Below the pieces are notes generated by a model. The model did no database searches and had not been told where the DNA came from. It worked only from the letters and a program-made list of their open reading frames with translations. 64,000 bases of DNA from Actinomycetospora sp. NBRC 106378 (GTDB lineage Bacteria > Actinomycetota > Actinomycetes > Mycobacteriales > Pseudonocardiaceae), in NCBI RefSeq assembly GCF_030269685.1, contig NZ_BSTT01000005.1, positions 186,001 to 250,000 on the forward strand, given 5' to 3'. The translations under genes and the position numbers were made by a program. The stretch's first letter is position 1. Each line of letters opens with the position of its first letter. Below, piece after piece: positions 39,877 through 48,182 of the stretch.

Positions 39877-40815
39877 ATGTCCTCGCGAGCGCTCGGTCTG
39901 CTGCTGGGAGTCGCCGCGGACGCTGTACTCGGTGACCCGCGACGCGGCCATCCGGTCGCCGTCTTCGGGTCGGCGGCCGCCCGGCTCGAGCGGGCCTGGT
40001 GGGCGGACTCGCGACCCCGCGGCGCGGCCTACTGCGCGGTGCTCGTCGGCGGGGTCGTGGCCGGTGGGGCGCTCGCGGAGCGGGCGGTCGCGCGCTCGTG
40101 GTCGGGGCGGGTGCTGGTCACGGGCGTCGCCACCTGGGCCGTGCTCGGTGGCCGGTCGCTCGCGGCCGAGGGATCGGCGCTGGCCGCGGAACTCGCCGCC
40201 GACGACCTCGCCGCCGCCCGCCGCCGGCTGCCCTCCCTCTGTGGGCGGGACCCGTCGTCGCTCGACGCCGACGGCCTCGCCCGCGCGGCGCTGGAGTCGG
40301 TCGCGGAGAACACCTCGGACGCCGTCGTCGCGCCGCTGGTCTGGGGCGCGGTCGCGGGTGTGCCGGGGCTGCTCGGGTACCGGGCTGCGAACACCCTGGA
40401 CGCCATGGTCGGCCACCTCTCGGAGCGCCACCGTCACTTCGGGTGGGCGAGCGCCCGCCTCGACGACGTCCTCAACGGGGTCCCGGCCCGGCTCGCCGCG
40501 TTCCTGACGGCGGGTGCTGCCCCGGTGGTCGGAGGCCGCCCCACCCGGGCGGTCGCGGCCTGGCGGGCCGACGCCGCCCGCCATCCCAGCCCCAACGCCG
40601 GGCCGGTCGAGGCCGCCTTCGCGGGCGCGCTGGGGCGGCGGCTCGGCGGGCGGACCGTCTACCCCTACGGCGTGCAGGAGCGGCCGACGCTCGGCTCGGG
40701 CCCGCCGCCGCGCGTCGCCGACCTGGCCCGCGCGGTCCGGCTCTCCCGGGTGGTCGTCGCGGCGTCCGCGCTCGTGACGGCGGGCGCGGCGGTGGCACTC
40801 GCGAGGGTCACGTGA
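39877..40815 (+). CDS. cobD: Adenosylcobinamide-phosphate synthase CobD/CbiB
   Basis: 312 residues. LLLGVAADAVLGDPRRGHPVAVFG at the N-terminus, then multiple helices, ALESVAENTSDAVVAPLVWGAVAGVPGLLGYRAANTLDAMVGH and HPSPNAGPVEAAFAGALGRRLGG are diagnostic. It attaches aminopropanol phosphate to adenosylcobyric acid in the membrane. In M. tuberculosis cobD sits in the same neighbourhood (Rv2236c next to SURF1-like Rv2235 and ptpA Rv2234), which is retained here. No cobalamin riboswitch visible. Confidence 0.95.
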   Translation: MSSRALGLLLGVAADAVLGDPRRGHPVAVFGSAAARLERAWWADSRPRGAAYCAVLVGGVVAGGALAERAVARSWSGRVLVTGVATWAVLGGRSLAAEGSALAAELAADDLAAARRRLPSLCGRDPSSLDADGLARAALESVAENTSDAVVAPLVWGAVAGVPGLLGYRAANTLDAMVGHLSERHRHFGWASARLDDVLNGVPARLAAFLTAGAAPVVGGRPTRAVAAWRADAARHPSPNAGPVEAAFAGALGRRLGGRTVYPYGVQERPTLGSGPPPRVADLARAVRLSRVVVAASALVTAGAAVALARVT

Positions 40816-40876
40816 GACAGGTCCGGGCTCGCCGGGTCGTCCCTGGTGTGACCGTCGCGGAGGGGAGGGTGCGGCC

Positions 40877-41686
40877 TCAGCGGCCGTACCGGTCCGCGAG
40901 GACCTCCGCGGTGGTGCGGGGGGTGGGCTCCGCAGCCGGGCCCGACCCGGCGTCGGGAAGGCTCTCCTGCTCCTGACGTGTGCGGTACTCGAGGCGCACG
41001 AAGTAGAACCAGCCGCCGATCGCCATGACCCCGAAGATCAACCACTGCCAGGCATAGGAGTACGAGGAGTTCGGGTCGGGCGGGGGGAGCGGGACCGCGG
41101 TCAGGCTGCCGGGCTGGTCGGGGAGCAGCTGCAGGTAGCCGGGGCTGAGCGGTGCGCCGACCACGGGACCGATCTGCGCGGCGTCGATCGCGTAGAACTG
41201 CCGGTACCCGGCCTGGTCGATCGGGGCGCGGTCGGTGGGCGACTCGTCCGGGCGCTGGTAGGCGACGAGCGTGACCACACCCCCGGGGGCCGGTGCGATC
41301 GGCGGGAGCACGACGCCGTCGGGGCGGACGTAGCCGCGGTCGACGAGGAGGGTGTCGCCGTCCGTCGTCCGGAACGGCGTGAGGACCTCGCTCGCCGCGC
41401 TCCCGTCGACCGAGCGGAGCCGGGCCAGGACGTCGGTGCCCCGGTAGGAGCCGGTGACGACCACCTGCCGCCAGGCCGCGTCGGCGTCGGGCTCCGCGCC
41501 CCGCGGCACGAGCTCGCCGCGCGGCACCGGAGCGGTGGACACGGCCCGGACGAGCGCGGCGTTCGCCCCGTCGCGCTCGGTGCTGCGGTGGAACTGCCAG
41601 GGCGCGAGCAGGTAGTAGCAGCCGAACGCGAACCCGGCGACCGCCAACGTCAGGGCGATCCAGCCGGGACGGAGCAGGAAGCGCAC
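40877..41686 (-). CDS. SURF1-family cytochrome oxidase assembly protein
   Basis: 269 residues. N-terminal helix (PGWIALTLAVAGFAFGCYYLLAPWQFHR), periplasmic SURF1 domain with DGDTLLVDRGYVRPDG, and a C-terminal helix YAWQWLIFGVMAIGGWFYFVRLEYR: the two-helix SURF1 architecture. It aids haem a insertion into the aa3 oxidase. GTG 41686 (VRFLLRPG) follows GAGGGGG. The tail LPDAGSGP encodes one of the repeated 16-bp motifs (40944-40959). Confidence 0.93.
   Translation of the reverse strand: MRFLLRPGWIALTLAVAGFAFGCYYLLAPWQFHRSTERDGANAALVRAVSTAPVPRGELVPRGAEPDADAAWRQVVVTGSYRGTDVLARLRSVDGSAASEVLTPFRTTDGDTLLVDRGYVRPDGVVLPPIAPAPGGVVTLVAYQRPDESPTDRAPIDQAGYRQFYAIDAAQIGPVVGAPLSPGYLQLLPDQPGSLTAVPLPPPDPNSSYSYAWQWLIFGVMAIGGWFYFVRLEYRTRQEQESLPDAGSGPAAEPTPRTTAEVLADRYGR
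40944..40959 (+). repeat. GACCCGNCGTCGGGAA motif copy 6
   Basis: Exact match near the 3' end of the SURF1 gene, which reads it as LPDAGS. Confidence 0.7.
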
Positions 41687-41709
41687 CCCCTCAGTATGCC
41701 GCCGTCGTG

Positions 41710-42501
41710 TCAGGTCACCGCTCGGAGCGCCGCGTCGCCGTACCCGCCGCCGAACAGCGTCGCGTGCACGAGCAGCGGGAAGAGCTGGTGCAGCCCGACC
41801 CGGTCGCGCCAGCCGTCGGCCAGCGGTGCGGCCTCGTCGTACGCGGCGAGCACCGTCTCCAGGTGCGGGCAGCCGAAGAGGGCGAGCATGGCGAGGTCGG
41901 TCTCCCGGTGCCCGCCGTGCGCGGCCGGGTCGATCACCCAGGCCCGGTCGTCCGACCACAGCACGTTCCCGCTCCAGAGGTCGCCGTGCAGCCGGGCGGG
42001 CGGCTCCTCGGGGCCCGGTCGCAGCGCCGCACCCTCGATGCGCGACGCCGCCGAGGCCGACAGCGCGCCCCGGTCGACGGCCGTCCGCAGGTAGGGCTGC
42101 ACCCGGTCGGCGAGGTACCAGTCGAGCCAGGGTCCGTCGTGCGGGACGTTCCGCATCGGGGCCTCCCCGATCCACGCCCCGGTCGGTCCGCCCGGGGGCG
42201 GCGCGCCGAACGCCGGCGCCCCTGCCGCGTGCAGGGCCGCCAGGGACCGGCCGAAGGCCTCCGCGGCCGGCCGCGACGCCGAGCCGCGGGGCACCGTCGT
42301 CGTCACCAGCACGGTCCCGTCCGCGTCGAGCACCTCCGGCACCGCGACCGCCCCGGGCTCGGCCAGCCAGCGCAGACCCGCCGCCTCGGCCGCCACGTCA
42401 CCTCGCTTCACGACGACGTCCCGCCCGTCGTCGAGCGTGCAGAGCTCGACCGACCCGAGGGAACGGGTCGAGACGACGGCCTGCCCGAGCAGACGGGTCA
42501 C
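41710..42501 (-). CDS. Fructosamine kinase-family protein
   Basis: 263 residues. Kinase-like fold with VVVKRGD (Lys of subdomain II), ARLHGDLWSGNVLW (catalytic HGDLW..N) and VIDPAAHGGHRETDLAMLALFG (metal-binding DP). Bacterial members phosphorylate ketosamines formed by protein glycation. GTG at 42501 overlaps the phosphatase stop (GTGA), so kinase and phosphatase are co-translated; they may jointly process glycated or phosphorylated products. Confidence 0.88.
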   Translation of the reverse strand: MTRLLGQAVVSTRSLGSVELCTLDDGRDVVVKRGDVAAEAAGLRWLAEPGAVAVPEVLDADGTVLVTTTVPRGSASRPAAEAFGRSLAALHAAGAPAFGAPPPGGPTGAWIGEAPMRNVPHDGPWLDWYLADRVQPYLRTAVDRGALSASAASRIEGAALRPGPEEPPARLHGDLWSGNVLWSDDRAWVIDPAAHGGHRETDLAMLALFGCPHLETVLAAYDEAAPLADGWRDRVGLHQLFPLLVHATLFGGGYGDAALRAVT

Positions 42502-42959
42502 ACCCGCTCCTTCGCCCACGCCACCACCCCGGGCGCCGCCGCCTCGATCATCGCCAGCACCTCGTCGAAGCCCTCGTCGCCGCCGTAGTAGGGGTCGGGC
42601 ACCTCGGCGCCGTCGGGCGCGGCGGGGTCGAACGAGCGGAGCAGCCGGACCCGTCCCGGGTCGGCCCCGGCGCGGCGCAGGTCGCGGGCGTGGTCGGCGG
42701 TGGCGGCGAGCAGCAGGTCGGCCCCGACGACGTCGTCGTCGACCTGACGCGCCACGTGGTCGGTGCCGTACCCGTGCGCCGACAGCGTCGCCGCCGCCCG
42801 CCGGTCCATCGGTTCGCCGACGTGCCACGGGCCGATGCCGACGCTGGAGAGCTCGACCTGTCCGCCCACGCCGGCGTCGTCGAACGCCGCGCGCAGCACC
42901 TGCTCGGCCATGGGGGAGCGGCAGATGTTGCCGGTGCAGACCGTGACGACTCGGATCAC
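42498..42959 (-). CDS. Low-molecular-weight protein tyrosine phosphatase (PtpA-like)
   Basis: 153 residues. P-loop VCTGNICRSPMAE (Cys8, Arg14) and the acid loop VPDPYYGGDEGFDEV identify an active LMW-PTP. The locus corresponds to mycobacterial ptpA (Rv2234), adjacent to SURF1 and cobD, so orthology is likely, though the ptkA tyrosine kinase gene of that cluster is not present here; a fructosamine-kinase-like gene takes the adjacent place. Confidence 0.92.
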   Translation of the reverse strand: MIRVVTVCTGNICRSPMAEQVLRAAFDDAGVGGQVELSSVGIGPWHVGEPMDRRAAATLSAHGYGTDHVARQVDDDVVGADLLLAATADHARDLRRAGADPGRVRLLRSFDPAAPDGAEVPDPYYGGDEGFDEVLAMIEAAAPGVVAWAKERV

Positions 42960-42977
42960 GGCGCCCAGTGTCCCGCC

Positions 42978-43348
42978 TCAGGCCTGGTCGTGGACGGTCA
43001 CGGCGTAACCGTCGGGATCGGCGAACGTGAACTGGCGGCCGAAGGGGCCGTCGCTCGGCGCGGCGAGGACCGTCACCCCCGCGGCGGCGAGGTGATCGTG
43101 CAGGCCCTGCGCGTCGTCGGCGTGCAGCCACAGCGCCACGCCGTGGCCGGGCCGCGGCACGACGGCGTCGAGGTCGACGCCGGGGAGCGGCTCGCGGACC
43201 GCGAACGCGATCGGGCGGGTGGCGAACACGACCGCGCCGGGCGGTGCGACGGGGCGCGGGTCAGACCGAGCGTGTCCGCGTAGAAGGCGGCGGCGCGCTC
43301 GAGACCACGGACCTGCAGGGCGATGAAGCTGGGACCGGTGACGGCCAT
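42978..43348 (-). pseudogene. Frameshifted VOC-family gene
   Basis: The N-terminal half (MAVTGPSFIALQVRGLERAAAFYADTLGLTR) is read in one frame from ATG 43348, with GAGGAG upstream. The C-terminal half (APPGAVVFATRPIAFAVREPLPGVDLDAV...FTFADPDGYAVTVHDQ) is read in another. The break lies near 43250-43265. Joining them as GLTR-DPRPVAPPG needs 7 more bases, exactly one more GACCCGC unit, so a repeat contraction would explain it. Sequencing error cannot be excluded. Divergent from a MarR regulator. Confidence 0.75.
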
Positions 43349-43362
43349 GTCGACTCCTCGAT

Positions 43363-43414
43363 GTCAGCCTGATTGACACTCACGGAGGTGTGTCAGGATT
43401 TTGACATGAGTCAA
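43363..43414. promoter_or_regulatory. Cluster of TGTCA/TGACA dyads in the MarR/VOC divergent promoter
   Basis: TGTCA-N6-TGACA (43363-43378), TGACAC-N10-GTGTCA (43374-43395) and the perfect dyad TTGAC-ATGA-GTCAA (43401-43414), the last overlapping the MarR ATG. They look like a multi-site MarR operator; binding is inferred. Confidence 0.5.
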
Positions 43415-43837
43415 GTCGGCGATCTCGGGATGTCGGTGGGCTACGTGCTCAAGCAGGCCGCCGCCGCGCTGCGCGGGGCGATGGACGACGCCCTGCGTCC
43501 CCTGGACCTGACGGTCTCCCAGTACTCGTGCCTCGAGGTGCTGGGGCAGCGCTCCGGGCTGTCGAACTCCGAGCTCGCCCGCGCCACGTTCGTGACCCGT
43601 CAGGCCATGAACCAGGTCCTGCGCGGTCTGCAGGAGCGGGGTCTGCTCACCCGCCCCGCCGAGGCCTCCCACGGCCGGTCCCGGCCGACGGAGCTCACCG
43701 ACGAGGGACGGCGCGCCCTGGCGGCGGCGAGCCGGGCGGTGGCGGCGGTGGAGCAGCGGATGCTCGCCGGGTTCGACGACGACGGGCGACGGCGGCTGCT
43801 CGGCGACCTCCTGACGTGTCGGGACGCGGTCTCCTGA
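43406..43837 (+). CDS. MarR-family transcriptional regulator
   Basis: 143 residues. LTVSQYSCLEVLGQRSGLSNSELARATFVTRQAMNQVLRGLQERGLLTRPAEASHGRSRPTELTDEGRRAL is a full MarR winged helix. ATG 43406 is preferred over a TTG at 43373, which would place the operator inside the gene. Divergent from the VOC-family gene; the pair resembles a small resistance or catabolism module whose enzyme is now broken. Confidence 0.88.
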   Translation: MSQVGDLGMSVGYVLKQAAAALRGAMDDALRPLDLTVSQYSCLEVLGQRSGLSNSELARATFVTRQAMNQVLRGLQERGLLTRPAEASHGRSRPTELTDEGRRALAAASRAVAAVEQRMLAGFDDDGRRRLLGDLLTCRDAVS

Positions 43838-43873
43838 TCCCGATCACCACCGCGGGCTCCGCCGTGGACCACA

Positions 43874-44710
43874 ATGGCGCCCGCCATGCCATCACTGCTC
43901 CGTGACGCCGTCGCCGCCCTCGAGGCCGCCTACCCGCCCGCGCTCGCCCAGGACTGGGACGCGGTCGGCCTGGTCTGCGGGGACCCCGACGAACCGGTCA
44001 CGCGGGTCCACGTCGCGGTCGACCCGACGGCCGCGGTCGTCGAGGACGCGATCGCCGACGGCGCCGACCTGCTCGTCACCCACCACCCGTTGCTGCTGCG
44101 CGGGGTCCACGGTGTCCCGGCCGACCAGCCCAAGGGTGCGGTGGTCCACCGCCTCGTCCGGGCCGGGGTCGGGCTGTTCGCCGCCCACACGAACGCCGAC
44201 GCCGCCGAGCCCGGCGTGTCCGACGCGCTCGCCGACGCCCTCGGGGTCGTCGTCGAGGCGCCGCTCGACGTGTCGTCGAAGATCGGGCGCATCGGCCGGC
44301 TGCCCGCGCCGGAGTCGTTCGAGGCCTTCGTCGGGCGGGTCGCGGCAGGCCTCCCGACGACGGCCTGGGGCGTCCGGGGCGCCGGGGACCCGGCCCGCAC
44401 GATCGAGCGGGTCGCCGTCTCCGGCGGCGCGGGCGACTCGATGCTGCACCTCGCGCGGGCCGCCGGGGTCGACGCCTACGTCACCGCCGACCTGCGCCAC
44501 CACCCCGCCGACGAGCACCTGCAGCTCCCCGGGGCGCCCGCGCTGGTGGACGTCGCGCACTGGGCGTCGGAGCACCCGTGGTGCGCGCAGGCCGCCGACG
44601 TGCTGCGCCGGGCGCTGCCCGACCTCGCGGTGACGGTCTCGACACGGCGCACCGACCCCTGGACCCTCGGCGGACACCCCGCCGCACCTCCTATCGGCGT
44701 GCTCAAATGA
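43874..44710 (+). CDS. Nif3-like dinuclear metal-centre protein
   Basis: 278 residues. [32 protein letters not shown] (metal-binding HHP), [60 protein letters not shown] and [12 protein letters not shown] are family motifs. The ring-shaped enzyme is annotated as GTP cyclohydrolase I type 2 homologue but its role is unsettled. First gene of a four-gene unit with the zinc-ribbon protein, a phosphatase and a methyltransferase, as in mycobacterial Rv2230c-Rv2228c. Start may be the second ATG, 43886. Confidence 0.93.
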   Translation: MAPAMPSLLRDAVAALEAAYPPALAQDWDAVGLVCGDPDEPVTRVHVAVDPTAAVVEDAIADGADLLVTHHPLLLRGVHGVPADQPKGAVVHRLVRAGVGLFAAHTNADAAEPGVSDALADALGVVVEAPLDVSSKIGRIGRLPAPESFEAFVGRVAAGLPTTAWGVRGAGDPARTIERVAVSGGAGDSMLHLARAAGVDAYVTADLRHHPADEHLQLPGAPALVDVAHWASEHPWCAQAADVLRRALPDLAVTVSTRRTDPWTLGGHPAAPPIGVLK

Positions 44711-44732
44711 CCTGTCGTGAGAAGGAGGGCCC

Positions 44733-45461
44733 GTGAAGGCCGATCCCAGCGCCCAGCGCCGCCTGCTCGACCTCGCGGCGGTCGACGCGGAGCTCTCCCG
44801 CGCCGACCACCGGCGCCGCACGCTGCCCGAGCAGGCCGCCGTCGAGGAGGCCGAGCGCACGCTGCGCGCGGCGCAGGACGCCGTCGTCGTCGCGCAGACC
44901 GCGCTCTCCGACCTCGACCGGGACGTCGCGAAGCTCGATCGCGAGGTCGAGCAGGTCCGCACCCGCGAGACCCGCGACCAGCAGCTGCTCGCGAACGGCT
45001 CGGTGTCGGCGAAGCAGGCGAGCGACCTGCAGCACGAGCTCGCGTCCCTGGAGCGGCGCCGCGCGGTGCTCGAGGAGGAGCAGCTCGAGGTGATGGAGCG
45101 CCAGGAGGCGGCGGGGGTGAACCTCAAGCACGAGACCGAGGCGCACGACACCGCACGGACCGTGCTCGCGGACGCCGTCGAGCGGCGCGACGGCGTGCTC
45201 GGCGACATCGACGTCATCGAGGTCCGCCGCGGCGAGGAGCGCACGAACCTGGTGAAGGAACTCCCCGAGGACCTCGTCGCCCTGTACGACAAGCTCCGGG
45301 CCCGCGGCGGGGCGGGTGCGGGGGAGCTGGTCGGCAACCGCTGCGGCGCCTGTCGGCTGGAGATGGACCGCGCCGAGCTGCGCGAGATCCAGGGCTCGGC
45401 GTCCGACGACGTCGTGCGCTGCGAGAACTGCGGGGCGATCGTCGTGCGGACCGGGAAGTGA
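44733..45461 (+). CDS. Coiled-coil C4-type zinc-ribbon protein (CT398/Rv2229c-like)
   Basis: 242 residues. Long heptad coiled coil (residues about 30-165; LDRDVAKLDREVEQVRTRE, LQHELASLERRRAVLEEEQLEVMERQE) and a C-terminal ribbon with CGAC and CENC (NRCGACRLEMDRAEL...VRCENCGAIVV). Bacterial members are thought to be adaptors for secretion or RNA processing; the role in actinobacteria is unknown. GTG start; the stop overlaps the next start (GTGA). Confidence 0.92.
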   Translation: MKADPSAQRRLLDLAAVDAELSRADHRRRTLPEQAAVEEAERTLRAAQDAVVVAQTALSDLDRDVAKLDREVEQVRTRETRDQQLLANGSVSAKQASDLQHELASLERRRAVLEEEQLEVMERQEAAGVNLKHETEAHDTARTVLADAVERRDGVLGDIDVIEVRRGEERTNLVKELPEDLVALYDKLRARGGAGAGELVGNRCGACRLEMDRAELREIQGSASDDVVRCENCGAIVVRTGK

Positions 45462-46138
45462 GCGGAGCGACGGGGACGAGCAGCGCGAACCCGGCCGGGG
45501 CGTGGACCGGGCGTGGGGCGGCGGTCCCGACCCGGGTCGTGCTGCTCCGCCACGGCCAGTCGCCGCTGTCGGTCGAGCGCCGCTACTCCGGGCGCGGCAA
45601 CCCCGAGCTGACCGAGCTCGGGCGCTCGCAGGCCGCCGCGGCCGCGAAGGCGGTCGCCGAGCGCTATCCGGAGGCGGCCGCGGTGATCAGCTCGCCGCTG
45701 GCGAGGGCCTTCACGACGGCGGGTGCGGTCGGCACCGCGCTCGGCCTGCCGGTGGAGGTCGACGACGGGTTCATCGAGACCGACTTCGGCACGTGGGAGG
45801 GCCTGACCTTCCGCGAGGCGGCCGCGCAGGACCCCGACGTGCACGCGGCGTGGCTCTCCGACCCGACGCTCGCGCCGCCGCAGGGGGAGTCGTTCGCCGA
45901 CGTCGAGCGGCGGGTGGTCGCCGCGCTGGACGGGCTGCTCGCGCGGTTCGCCGGCTCGACGGTGGTGCTGGTCAGCCACGTGACGCCGATCAAGACGGTG
46001 CTCCAGCACGCGCTCCAGGCCGGCCCGTCGATGCTGTTCCGGCTGCACCTGGACCTCGCGTGCCTGTCGGTCGTCGACTTCTGGTCCGACGGCGGGGCGA
46101 GCGTGCGGCTGGTGAACGAGACGTCGTACCTGCCGTGA
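45458..46138 (+). CDS. Histidine phosphatase (RNase HI domain absent)
   Basis: 226 residues. RVVLLRHGQSPLSVERRYSGRGNPELTELGRSQ (RHG), SSPLARAFTTA, ETDFGTWEGLTF and LVSHVTPIKTVLQHAL complete the phosphoglycerate-mutase-like active site. In mycobacteria the orthologous locus Rv2228c is a fused RNase HI-phosphatase; here only about 28 linker-like residues precede the phosphatase domain. GTGA overlaps couple it to both neighbours, so the short start is well supported. An alpha-ribazole phosphatase role (CobC) is possible given cobD nearby. Confidence 0.9.
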   Translation: MSGATGTSSANPAGAWTGRGAAVPTRVVLLRHGQSPLSVERRYSGRGNPELTELGRSQAAAAAKAVAERYPEAAAVISSPLARAFTTAGAVGTALGLPVEVDDGFIETDFGTWEGLTFREAAAQDPDVHAAWLSDPTLAPPQGESFADVERRVVAALDGLLARFAGSTVVLVSHVTPIKTVLQHALQAGPSMLFRLHLDLACLSVVDFWSDGGASVRLVNETSYLP

Positions 46139-46917
46139 CCGATCCCGCGGTGCCGGCCGGCGTCGACGTGGAGCGGGCCAACGTCGCCCGCATGTACGAC
46201 TACTGGCTCGGTGGCGCGCAGAACTTCGCGGTCGACCGCGAGCACGCCGACCGGATCGAGGCGTCCAACCGGACCGCACGGCACGCAGCGCGGTCGAACC
46301 GGTCGTTCCTGCGCCACGTCGTGCGGTGGTGCACGGCGCAGGGGATCGACCAGTTCCTGGACCTGGGCTCCGGGGTGCCGACCGTCGGGAACGTCCACGA
46401 GATCGCCCCGGCGGCCCGGGTGGCCTACGTCGACCACGAGTCCGTCGCGGTGGCGCACTCGCGGGCGATCCTGGCCGACGTCGACCGGGCGTCGATCACG
46501 CAGGCCGACCTCGCCGACGCCGACGCGGTGCTCGGCGCGCCCGGGGTGGCCGACCTGCTCGACTTCTCCCGGCCGGTCGCCGTCCTCGCGATCGCCGTCC
46601 TGCACTACGTGCCGGGTGACCTGGTGGCGTTGCTCGCCCCGTACCGCGAGCGCCTCGTGCCCGGCGGGGCGCTGGCGATCAGCCACGTCAGCGACGAGCA
46701 GGACGACCCCGACCTCGCCGCCCGGGTCCGGGCCGCCGCCGCGGTGTTCGCCGGGAGCGCGAACCCGGTGACGCTGCGTTCGAAGCCCGAGCTCCTGGCG
46801 CCGTTCGAGGGGCTCGTGATCGCCGAGCCCGGGCTGGTCGACGTGGTCGACTGGCCGGCGGCGCGACCCGACGTCGAGAAGGTCGGCATGTACGGGGTGT
46901 GCGCGGCGCTCGCCTAG
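46135..46917 (+). CDS. SAM-dependent methyltransferase (PF04672/SCO2525-type family)
   Basis: 260 residues. VERANVARMYDYWLGGAQNFAVDREHADRI is the hallmark N-terminus of the actinobacterial family, and QFLDLGSGVPTVGNVHEIAP is the SAM-binding motif, with AYVDHESVAVAHSRAIL (acidic ribose contact). The family is abundant in high-GC actinobacteria; substrates are unknown. GTG in a GTGA overlap. Its stop TAG overlaps the convergent transporter stop in CTAG. Confidence 0.9.
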   Translation: MTDPAVPAGVDVERANVARMYDYWLGGAQNFAVDREHADRIEASNRTARHAARSNRSFLRHVVRWCTAQGIDQFLDLGSGVPTVGNVHEIAPAARVAYVDHESVAVAHSRAILADVDRASITQADLADADAVLGAPGVADLLDFSRPVAVLAIAVLHYVPGDLVALLAPYRERLVPGGALAISHVSDEQDDPDLAARVRAAAAVFAGSANPVTLRSKPELLAPFEGLVIAEPGLVDVVDWPAARPDVEKVGMYGVCAALA

Positions 46918-48182
46918 AGGCCCACGGTGACCCCGGCCCAGAGGGCGCACACGCCGAGCGCCAGGCCCGCGGGCGTCGTCACCAGCCCGGCGACGGTGAA
47001 GCGGCCCAGCGACGGCTCCACGCCCTCGGCGAGCATCACGCGCCGCCAGAGCAGGGTGGCGAGCGACCCGACGTAGGTCAGGTTCGGTCCGACGCCCACC
47101 CCGATGAGCATCGCCAGCACGACGACGGGTGCGGGCGTCGGTCCCAGCGCGGCCAGCAGCAGGAGCGTCGCGGGCAGGTTGTTGACGACGTTGGCCAGCA
47201 CGGCGGCGATCGCGGCGACGGCGAGCAGCCCGCCCAGCCCCGTGCCCAGCCCGCCGACGAGGTCCCCGAGCAGGCCGGACAGGCCCTGCCGCCCGACCGC
47301 CGCGACGACGATCCCGAGCGCCAGCACGAACAGGCAGAACAGGGGGGAGGCGGCGCCGACGAGCTTCCGGGCGGTCGTACGCCGCGTCATCAGCGACCGG
47401 GCCCCGAGCACGATCGCGCCGACGACCGCGACCCACACCGGTTCCACTCCGAGCGGCGACGCCACCCCGAACCCGACGAGGGTCAGGGCGAGCACGACGA
47501 GGGCGAAGGTCGGGAGACGGAGCGCAGCGGAGCTCGACCCCGGGGTCGGGACCGGGACGCACGACCCGCCGTCGTCGTCGGGACCCGGCGTCTCGGTACG
47601 CAGGTCGCGGCGGAAGACCCAGCGCAGGCCGACGTACTCGACGAGCAGGACGGCGAGCCAGGGGACTGCCATGAGCGCGGCGAAGCGCAGGAAGGACAGG
47701 TCGGTGGCGCCGACCGCGAGCAGGTTGGTCAGGTTCGACACCGGCAGCAGGAGCGACGCCGAGTTCGCCAGGTGCGCGCAGGCGTAGGCGGCCGGGGCGG
47801 CCGCCACGCGGAGGCGCTTCGCGGCCCGCACGACGACGGGCGTGAGCAGCACGACGGTGGCGTCGAGGGAGAGGACGGCGGTGGTGACGGCGGCGATGAC
47901 GAAGACGCGCCCGAACAGGCCCTCGCGGCGCAGCAGTGAGCCTGCCCAGGTGAAGACCCCCTCCGCGTCGGCGAGGTGGGAGAGGACGAGGACGGCGGCG
48001 AGGAAGCCGACGGTGGGGCCGAGTCGTGCCATCTCGTCGAGGGCGTCGGACCAGCTGAGCAGCCCGATCCCGACGACGAGCACGGCCGCCGGCACGGCCG
48101 CCGTCGCCTCGGGCAGGCCGCGGGGACGGGCGACCGCGACGACGAGGACCGCGACCAGCAGGGCGATCGCGAGGGCCGTCAT
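46914..48182 (-). CDS. ArsB/NhaD-type permease (SLC13-like)
   Basis: 422 residues, about 11 helices. LDATVVLLTPVVVRAAKRL, CAHLANSASLLLPVSNLTNLLAV and LANVVNNLPATLLLLAALG...MLIGVGVGPNLTYVGSLATLLW are the paired motifs of ArsB/CitM-superfamily permeases. Substrate could be arsenite, an organic anion or Na+/H+; no ars regulator is near. The start overlaps the upstream TauE gene (ATGA), so the two exporters are co-expressed. A copy of a 30-bp repeat lies at 47511-47540. Confidence 0.87.
   Translation of the reverse strand: MTALAIALLVAVLVVAVARPRGLPEATAAVPAAVLVVGIGLLSWSDALDEMARLGPTVGFLAAVLVLSHLADAEGVFTWAGSLLRREGLFGRVFVIAAVTTAVLSLDATVVLLTPVVVRAAKRLRVAAAPAAYACAHLANSASLLLPVSNLTNLLAVGATDLSFLRFAALMAVPWLAVLLVEYVGLRWVFRRDLRTETPGPDDDGGSCVPVPTPGSSSAALRLPTFALVVLALTLVGFGVASPLGVEPVWVAVVGAIVLGARSLMTRRTTARKLVGAASPLFCLFVLALGIVVAAVGRQGLSGLLGDLVGGLGTGLGGLLAVAAIAAVLANVVNNLPATLLLLAALGPTPAPVVVLAMLIGVGVGPNLTYVGSLATLLWRRVMLAEGVEPSLGRFTVAGLVTTPAGLALGVCALWAGVTVGL
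47511..47540. repeat. 30-bp dispersed repeat, copy A (inverted)
   Basis: The reverse complement matches the copies at 63184-63213 and 63219-63248 at 29 of 30 positions by eye. It falls in the loop GSSSAALRLP of the permease. Confidence 0.7.

Noticed and set aside
40815-40876. Hairpin around CCGGGCTCGCCGGG after cobD resembling the one at 6687-6722
   Set aside because: The shared core is visible but the arms do not pair well here; not called as a terminator.
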